NCBI RefSeq assembly: GCF_002735705.1
Contig: NZ_PDZL01000002.1
Span: forward strand, 496,001 to 560,000
Direction of reading: 5' to 3'
Source of the DNA: Janthinobacterium sp. BJB426
Lineage (GTDB): Bacteria > Pseudomonadota > Gammaproteobacteria > Burkholderiales > Burkholderiaceae_D
DNA length: 64,000 nt
Position 1 is the stretch's first letter. Each line of letters opens with the position of its first letter. The notes below the pieces were generated by a model. The model was not told the origin of the DNA. It saw nothing but the letters and a program-made list of their open reading frames with translations, and did not search any database. Of this stretch, positions 59,424 to 64,000 are shown in pieces. The translations under genes and the position numbers were made by a program.

Positions 59424-60623
59424 ATGCCGACACACGATCATTCCCCGGCCCATCCGCTGGCCACGGCGCTGGCGCTCTCGCTGGGTGCCGCCGTCGCCCT
59501 CGGCCTGTCGCGCTTTTCCTACGGCTTGCTGCTGCCGCCCATGCGCGCCGACCTGGGCTGGTCCTACCTGCTGGCCGGGGCCATGAACACCTTCAATGCA
59601 CTCGGCTATTTTCTCGGCGCCCTGGCCACGCCCGCCCTGATGCGCCGCCTGGGCGTGTGGCGCCTGCTGATCATCGGTTCCGTGCTGGCCAGCATCTTCA
59701 TGCTGATGTCGGGCCTCGTCAGCGACACGGCCACCCTGTTCCTGCAGCGCGTGTGCGCGGGCGTAGCCAGCGCCTTCATGTTCATCGCCGGCGGCGTGCT
59801 GGCGGCGCGGCTCGGTTCCATGCACAGCCAGCGCGCCGGCTTCTACATCGGGCTGTATTACGGTGGCACGGGTTTCGGCATTGCTTTGTCTGCCCTGCTG
59901 GTGCCGGCCGCATTGGCGTCCGCCCAGGAGCACGGCGCCGCGCATGCGTGGCAGTGGCCCTGGCTGGCACTGGGCATCGCCTGCCTGCTCGCCACCGCCA
60001 TCATGGCCTTGCCGGCGAAAGTGATCGGCGAAGCGCCGCGTACCCTCGACACGCCGCGGCCTTTCGCCTGGCGCGATTTCTTGCCCAGTCTGGCAGGCTA
60101 TTTCATGTTTGGCGTCGGCTATATCGGCTACATGACCTTCGTGATCGCCCTGCTCAAGCAGCAAGGCATGAGCGCCACCTTGATCACCGTGTTCTACACC
60201 TTATTGGGGCTGGCGGTGGTAGCGTCGTCGCGCATCTGGGCGCGCATGCTGGACCGCTACAAGGGCGGCGAATCGCTGGCGATATTGAATGGCGTGCTGG
60301 GCGCAGTGACCATCCTGCCCGCACTGACGAGCTTTGTACCCGTCGTGTTCTTCTCCGGCCTGGTCTTCGGCGCCGTATTCCTGTCGGTGGTGGCGTCGAC
60401 CACGGCCCTGGTACGGCATAACCTGCCGCAGCAATCCTGGACGGCAGGCATCAGCGCCTACACGACGGTGTTTGCGCTGGGCCAGATCGTCGGCCCCATC
60501 GTCGTCGGCTGGATCGCCGACGGCCCCGCAGGCCTGGAACGGGGCTTGATTGCCTCGGCCATCGCCCTCTTCATCGGCGCGGCGCTGGCCGCGCGGCAAA
60601 AGGCGCTGACGGCGGGCGTGTAG
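59424..60623 (+). CDS. YbfB/YjiJ-family MFS transporter
   Basis: The product is 399 residues with about 12 transmembrane segments. LGLSRFSYGLLLPPMRADLGW in TM1 and NTFNALGYFLGALATP in TM2 are typical of the YbfB/YjiJ branch. GGTGFGIALSALLVP and VFALGQIVGPIVVGW follow. CAAGG lies just before the ATG. The substrate is unknown. It is divergent from the lipoprotein trio and has no adjacent LysR, unlike its relative at 8342-9472. Confidence 0.84.
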   Translation: MPTHDHSPAHPLATALALSLGAAVALGLSRFSYGLLLPPMRADLGWSYLLAGAMNTFNALGYFLGALATPALMRRLGVWRLLIIGSVLASIFMLMSGLVSDTATLFLQRVCAGVASAFMFIAGGVLAARLGSMHSQRAGFYIGLYYGGTGFGIALSALLVPAALASAQEHGAAHAWQWPWLALGIACLLATAIMALPAKVIGEAPRTLDTPRPFAWRDFLPSLAGYFMFGVGYIGYMTFVIALLKQQGMSATLITVFYTLLGLAVVASSRIWARMLDRYKGGESLAILNGVLGAVTILPALTSFVPVVFFSGLVFGAVFLSVVASTTALVRHNLPQQSWTAGISAYTTVFALGQIVGPIVVGWIADGPAGLERGLIASAIALFIGAALAARQKALTAGV

Positions 60624-60653
60624 GCGACTGTCTCGCGCATACATTGGCCCCGC

Positions 60654-61022
60654 TTATTGCGGTTTGGCATACCTTGCGACGCCTGTTACATCGAACAGGA
60701 CACAACGCTGGTTTCCAACCACCCAGGCGTCGTGCCCCGGTGGCATATAGAAGACGTCACCCGGACCATATTCCATTTCGGCGCCATCATTCATCCGTAC
60801 CACCATCCGTCCCTCAAGGACCATGCCGGTATGCGCTGCCTGGCACGAATCGGTTCCTGCAATCGGTTTTACGTGCAAACTCCAACGCCAGCCAGGCTCA
60901 AATTCGCCGCGCCCCATGGTCTGTTCGCCAAGCGTAAAGACAGCCATCCGGCCGGCTCCGTCCTTGAATGGGCGAACTTCGTCCGGCTTATCCAAGGATT
61001 TCTTTTCTAACATCGCACTCAT
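60654..61022 (-). CDS. Cupin-domain protein
   Basis: The product is 122 residues from ATG 61022, which follows AAAGGAGGG; an extension 29 codons upstream is AT-rich and unsupported. It is a single cupin barrel: RWSLHVKPIAGTDSCQAAHTGMVLEGRMVVRM and GPGDVFYMPPGHDAWVVG. Histidines in H-V-K, AAHTG and PPGHD could bind a metal. It is cytosolic and of unknown reaction. It is convergent with the MFS gene (30 bases). Confidence 0.82.
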   Translation of the reverse strand: MSAMLEKKSLDKPDEVRPFKDGAGRMAVFTLGEQTMGRGEFEPGWRWSLHVKPIAGTDSCQAAHTGMVLEGRMVVRMNDGAEMEYGPGDVFYMPPGHDAWVVGNQRCVLFDVTGVARYAKPQ

Positions 61023-61240
61023 GCCCCGTCCCTCCTTTGGAATTTCTGGAAGTATTAAATTTCCGAATCGGAATAACTGACGCGATATAAAAATCACATC
61101 ATTTTCCAATATAGTTTAATAATGGAAATTTACAAGCAAAGCACCTGCCGCATTTGCCTCTCATGATGAGCGGAACTCGTACAATTGACACTTCCCGGCC
61201 AATACTTCAATATCCATTTAACGTTCGCAGAAAGAAAACG

Positions 61241-61774
61241 ATGAACACCGATGTACGAAAACTCCCGGTAACGATGGATGCGGAAACGCTGGAATTCATC
61301 CAGGGCCTGTTCGCCCTGGTGCGCGAAGGCGATACGCAGCAACTGGGCGCCATGGTGGCTCAGGGCGTGCCAGTGAACTTTCGCAACGAAAAAGGCGACA
61401 GCCTGATCATGCTGGCCAGCTACCATGGCCACCTTGAAACGTCACGCCTGCTGCTCGCAGCGGGCGCCGACGCCAACGTCCCCAACGACCAGGGCCAGAC
61501 ACCGCTGGCCGGCGTGGCCTACAAGGGTTATCTGGACATCGCCGAACTGCTGCTCCAGCACGGCGCCAAGGTGGAAGGCGCCAGCCCGGATGGCAAGACC
61601 CCCTTGATGATGGCCGCCATGTTCAACCGCCTGGCCATCCTCGACCTGCTGCTGCAACACGGCGCCCGCATCGATGCCGTGGACAGCCGCGGCATGACTG
61701 CCGTTTCACTGGCCAAGAGCATGAATGCGCAGGAAACCCTGGGCCGCCTGGCCAGCTTGGGGCAGACAGCCTGA
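61241..61774 (+). CDS. Ankyrin-repeat protein
   Basis: The product is 177 residues from ATG 61241 (AGAAAG upstream), giving four to five ankyrin repeats: GDSLIMLASYHGHLETSRLLLAAGADAN, GQTPLAGVAYKGYLDIAELLLQHGAKV, GKTPLMMAAMFNRLAILDLLLQHGARI and GMTAVSLAKSMNAQETLGRL. No signal peptide or extra domain is present. It is a cytosolic interaction module; relatives sit beside catalases or toxins, but no partner is evident here. It lies between the cupin and the toxin-immunity module. Confidence 0.9.
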   Translation: MNTDVRKLPVTMDAETLEFIQGLFALVREGDTQQLGAMVAQGVPVNFRNEKGDSLIMLASYHGHLETSRLLLAAGADANVPNDQGQTPLAGVAYKGYLDIAELLLQHGAKVEGASPDGKTPLMMAAMFNRLAILDLLLQHGARIDAVDSRGMTAVSLAKSMNAQETLGRLASLGQTA

Positions 61775-61895
61775 GTACGGCGGCTTGAGGTGCCCCGGTG
61801 TTGCGGCACTCAGGATCAGTAACAATTTCACGGACGGAATGAGGCTTCGCCATTTCGACGAAACCTCACCATACCGATGAAAAGTCACCTATCGA

Positions 61896-62243
61896 TTATC
61901 GCAACGAACCATCTCTAAATGCATTCTCTTCATAACCCAGCTCCATAGAAAATTTACTGGCTTCAACATTTACCGTAAATTCGCAACGTGTCCATGCAGG
62001 CTGATTATTAGCAACCATGAATTTCTGATGTGCGGTAGCCAAGTAATGGAGTTTCATTGTATCCGAATCACCGATGGAAAACTCGCTCTCCTTAACTCCG
62101 TTGTTCGAATAAAACTCAAACTGACTGACATCGCCTTCAGGAGAAAGGGCAGCAATCATCAAAATTATTTTTGCATCCTCTGGAGCAATGCTATACAAAC
62201 ATTGCCCCATCTCCTTAGATATTTCAACATCCTTCGACTCCAT
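61896..62243 (-). CDS. YezG/DUF600-like immunity protein
   Basis: This 115-residue acidic protein has features of the YezG (DUF600) immunity family: MGQCLYSIAPEDAKIILMIAAL, VSQFEFYSNNGVKESEF and a C-terminal acidic strand-helix (TVNVEASKFSMELGYEE). YezG proteins neutralise nonspecific DNA/RNA nuclease toxins encoded immediately upstream, exactly the arrangement here. Its ATG follows the toxin stop by three bases (TAATAAATG), with AAAGGGG inside the toxin end as ribosome site. Low GC compared with the region supports recent transfer. Confidence 0.8.
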   Translation of the reverse strand: MESKDVEISKEMGQCLYSIAPEDAKIILMIAALSPEGDVSQFEFYSNNGVKESEFSIGDSDTMKLHYLATAHQKFMVANNQPAWTRCEFTVNVEASKFSMELGYEENAFRDGSLR

Positions 62244-62246
62244 TTA

Positions 62247-64000
62247 TTACCCCTTTGCATTATTCTCAAAAACGCGCTTAAACACCTTATTACCGACATT
62301 ATATTCTACCACAAATGCTGTGGGTCTAACGTCAGCACCCACATACGTAGGTCGAATATCAACACTTACTTTCTTTCCATCTTTTAACGCAGCAGCCCAT
62401 GTCTGCTCCATGGCTTTCCATTGACCTTGATTCAAACTCGAGTTCATTGGCACAAGGTTAATTTTCTCCCCCGCACCATCGAATTGTGCGCCAATCAGAT
62501 GCCCACCTTCATCACCAGCAACGCCACACTTGCCTGCCTTGCACTGCTGATATCCATTCCTATCATGCTTGTTCAGGGTAAGTTCACCCTCGACATGGAC
62601 AACGCGTGAAAATTCATCCGTACGATAGGTATGATTTGAATCCACTACATAAACAGTATTTGGCTGAGGTTTATTCAATTCCTTGTTCCACTCACCTTTT
62701 TTTCCTGATTCTATTTCCTTGACCGGCTTGGCATCAATCTCCAGATTCTTATTGGGATTTTCCGAATTATTCGGATTCGGATTCTGATTCTCAGTCTTTT
62801 CATTGACCACTTTATTCTCATGTGGCTTTTCGCTAGCTCCCTTATGTGGCGCTGGAACATCTGGGGCGCCATCTTTCAAATTTACATGGGCATTGGGGAA
62901 AATTTTAGCTATCCTCCCGGCATTTTTTATCATGCCAGCGAATCCGCCCAGCCCAACCATCGAAATCGAAGTACCGCCAACTGCACCGTTATCGATCCCC
63001 GACTGGCTGTATCCCGCGTCTTTGAAACCTTCACCGAAGAAAGAGCTAACCAGATCCGTGGCCTGATTTTTCAAGTTCTCCACTGCTGGTATTTTATTGA
63101 CACCATAAATGATCGCCCCAGACGCAAAATCAAGCGCTTCAAGGGTATACTTTGCACCGATATTACTATCAATCAACTTCCCAAATTTGGTGACCACCTC
63201 GCCGACGCCCTGCGTTCCCTTATCAATGACCTTGGTCCCCAGAAAAACATTCGGCTGAGCATTGTCTGGCGAATAATCATATTCCCCCACGTCGCCTGGT
63301 GACGCCACCGCCCCCAAAAGAGTTTGCTCCACACGGGGAGTGCGCGGCGTGTTGACTGCAGAAATACCAGCATCCGCAAACGTCTTTTGTATATCGGTAA
63401 TCTGCTCAGCTGACGCCCCCAGCAGTCCCAGGTAATCGCCGATGCGGCGATTCACTTCCGCCTGAGGTAGATTTTGCGACTCCGGATCGAAGCGCAAGTC
63501 GGACACCAGCTTTAACTTTTGCCATGACTCCTGGGACGTCAGGCCGTTGAAACCGGCCTCCTCCCCCATTTGTTGCATCCTGGCCTGCTGCTCCTGCGAC
63601 AATCCCTGCATAGATTCAGGGATATCCGCATGATAAAGAACACCAGATACCTTGCTGCCCGCAGCGGAAGCGGACGCACCAAGCAACCCGCCACCCAGGG
63701 CACCCGCGGCGGTGGAAGCGAGTACACGCGCCGTACCGCCTTCGCTCCACTCACGGGTAATTTCCGCGGCTTGGCGCAACAGCGCATCGCGCTGCTCCGG
63801 CGCCATTGGCTTGGCCGCCTGTTCCCGCAACTTGGCGGCCTCTTCCAGTTTCTTATCTGCATACTTGCCGATCTCGGACGCAGCAGCCACGCTGAATGCC
63901 TCGGTAATGGCCACCTGCGCCTGAACTTCCTTCTCGATCGCTTTTGCGTCCCATCCTTTTTTTAACGCACCGCTACTGTCCTTTTCGCTGCTGACATCGC
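62247..64000 (-). CDS. C-terminal part of a large exoprotein toxin with nuclease domain
   Basis: The frame is open to the window edge, giving about 583 visible C-terminal residues. The region near the edge (KKGWDAKAIEKEVQAQVA, then ADKKLEEAAKLREQAAK) is of the kind found before the toxin part of CdiA/hemagglutinin-type exoproteins. The C-terminus is an Endonuclea_NS_2-like nonspecific nuclease: DEGGHLIGAQFDGAGEKINLVPMNSSLN, with catalytic His and Asn, then GQWKAMEQTW. An Asn/Pro/Lys-rich linker (ENQNPNPNNSENPNKN) separates the parts. The final ~350 codons are AT-rich. It is probably delivered to competitors by two-partner secretion; the N-terminus is not in the window. Confidence 0.8.
   Translation of the reverse strand, partial: DVSSEKDSSGALKKGWDAKAIEKEVQAQVAITEAFSVAAASEIGKYADKKLEEAAKLREQAAKPMAPEQRDALLRQAAEITREWSEGGTARVLASTAAGALGGGLLGASASAAGSKVSGVLYHADIPESMQGLSQEQQARMQQMGEEAGFNGLTSQESWQKLKLVSDLRFDPESQNLPQAEVNRRIGDYLGLLGASAEQITDIQKTFADAGISAVNTPRTPRVEQTLLGAVASPGDVGEYDYSPDNAQPNVFLGTKVIDKGTQGVGEVVTKFGKLIDSNIGAKYTLEALDFASGAIIYGVNKIPAVENLKNQATDLVSSFFGEGFKDAGYSQSGIDNGAVGGTSISMVGLGGFAGMIKNAGRIAKIFPNAHVNLKDGAPDVPAPHKGASEKPHENKVVNEKTENQNPNPNNSENPNKNLEIDAKPVKEIESGKKGEWNKELNKPQPNTVYVVDSNHTYRTDEFSRVVHVEGELTLNKHDRNGYQQCKAGKCGVAGDEGGHLIGAQFDGAGEKINLVPMNSSLNQGQWKAMEQTWAAALKDGKKVSVDIRPTYVGADVRPTAFVVEYNVGNKVFKRVFENNAKG

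Noticed and set aside
1..64000. CRISPR arrays, insertion sequences, tRNA or rRNA genes
   Set aside because: No regularly spaced repeats, transposase genes with terminal repeats, cloverleaf sequences or rRNA segments were seen by reading; a tRNA or covariance-model scan would be needed to be certain.

Overview
The window is GC-rich (AT-rich only at its right end), densely packed and carries many LysR regulators, MFS transporters and two-component systems. It looks like a chromosomal segment of a betaproteobacterium, most likely Oxalobacteraceae (Janthinobacterium/Duganella/Massilia-like). That placement is inferred from composition and protein style, because the window holds no rRNA, tRNA or marker gene. 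No insertion sequence, CRISPR array or prophage was seen.

Left end (1-8.2 kb, all minus strand): a chaperone-usher fimbrial operon (pilin, chaperone, start of the usher, which runs off the window). Directly upstream lie an MFS protein, a BvgS-like hybrid sensor kinase, a NarL/BvgA-like regulator, a receiver-EAL phosphodiesterase and a small HTH protein. The kinase, regulator and REC-EAL set has the architecture of the Pseudomonas RocS-RocA-RocR and PvrR/RcsCB systems that control Cup fimbriae. An isolated FimH-like tip adhesin lies at 18.3-19.4 kb.

8.3-37.5 kb: metabolic and efflux islets, most with a LysR or TetR neighbour. They include a YbfB-type MFS with LysR, nitronate monooxygenase, two tandem exported agmatine deiminase paralogues with a divergent LysR, a protein resembling a catalytically degraded archaeo-eukaryotic primase, two drug-efflux MFS proteins with LysRs, GST, thioesterase, an acyl-CoA dehydrogenase-like flavoprotein, an ACS-family MFS with two RraA/HMG-aldolase paralogues, cupin, HDOD, a DUF2145 pair, a glycosyltransferase, a GNAT, an SDR, an NTF2-like protein, and an old yellow enzyme with a TetR repressor and two identical operators. 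ArsB closes this part.

37.6-51.7 kb: a duplicated DUF4394 lipoprotein, a DUF6150 protein, an orphan Hcp with an unknown partner, a complete RND tripartite pump divergent from an AdeRS-like two-component system, LysR with aldo/keto reductase, and a nitroreductase ending in a clear terminator.

51.7-64 kb: a QseBC/PmrAB-like two-component system with a small secreted protein, divergent from a LodA/LodB-type CTQ amino-acid oxidase pair; a CsgG-DUF4810-DUF799 lipoprotein trio; an MFS; a cupin; an ankyrin protein; and at the right edge an AT-rich polymorphic toxin (nonspecific nuclease C-terminus of a large exoprotein) followed by a YezG-like immunity gene. The best leads are the Roc-like fimbrial control locus, the dead primase-like protein, the LodAB locus, the orphan Hcp pair and the toxin-immunity module.
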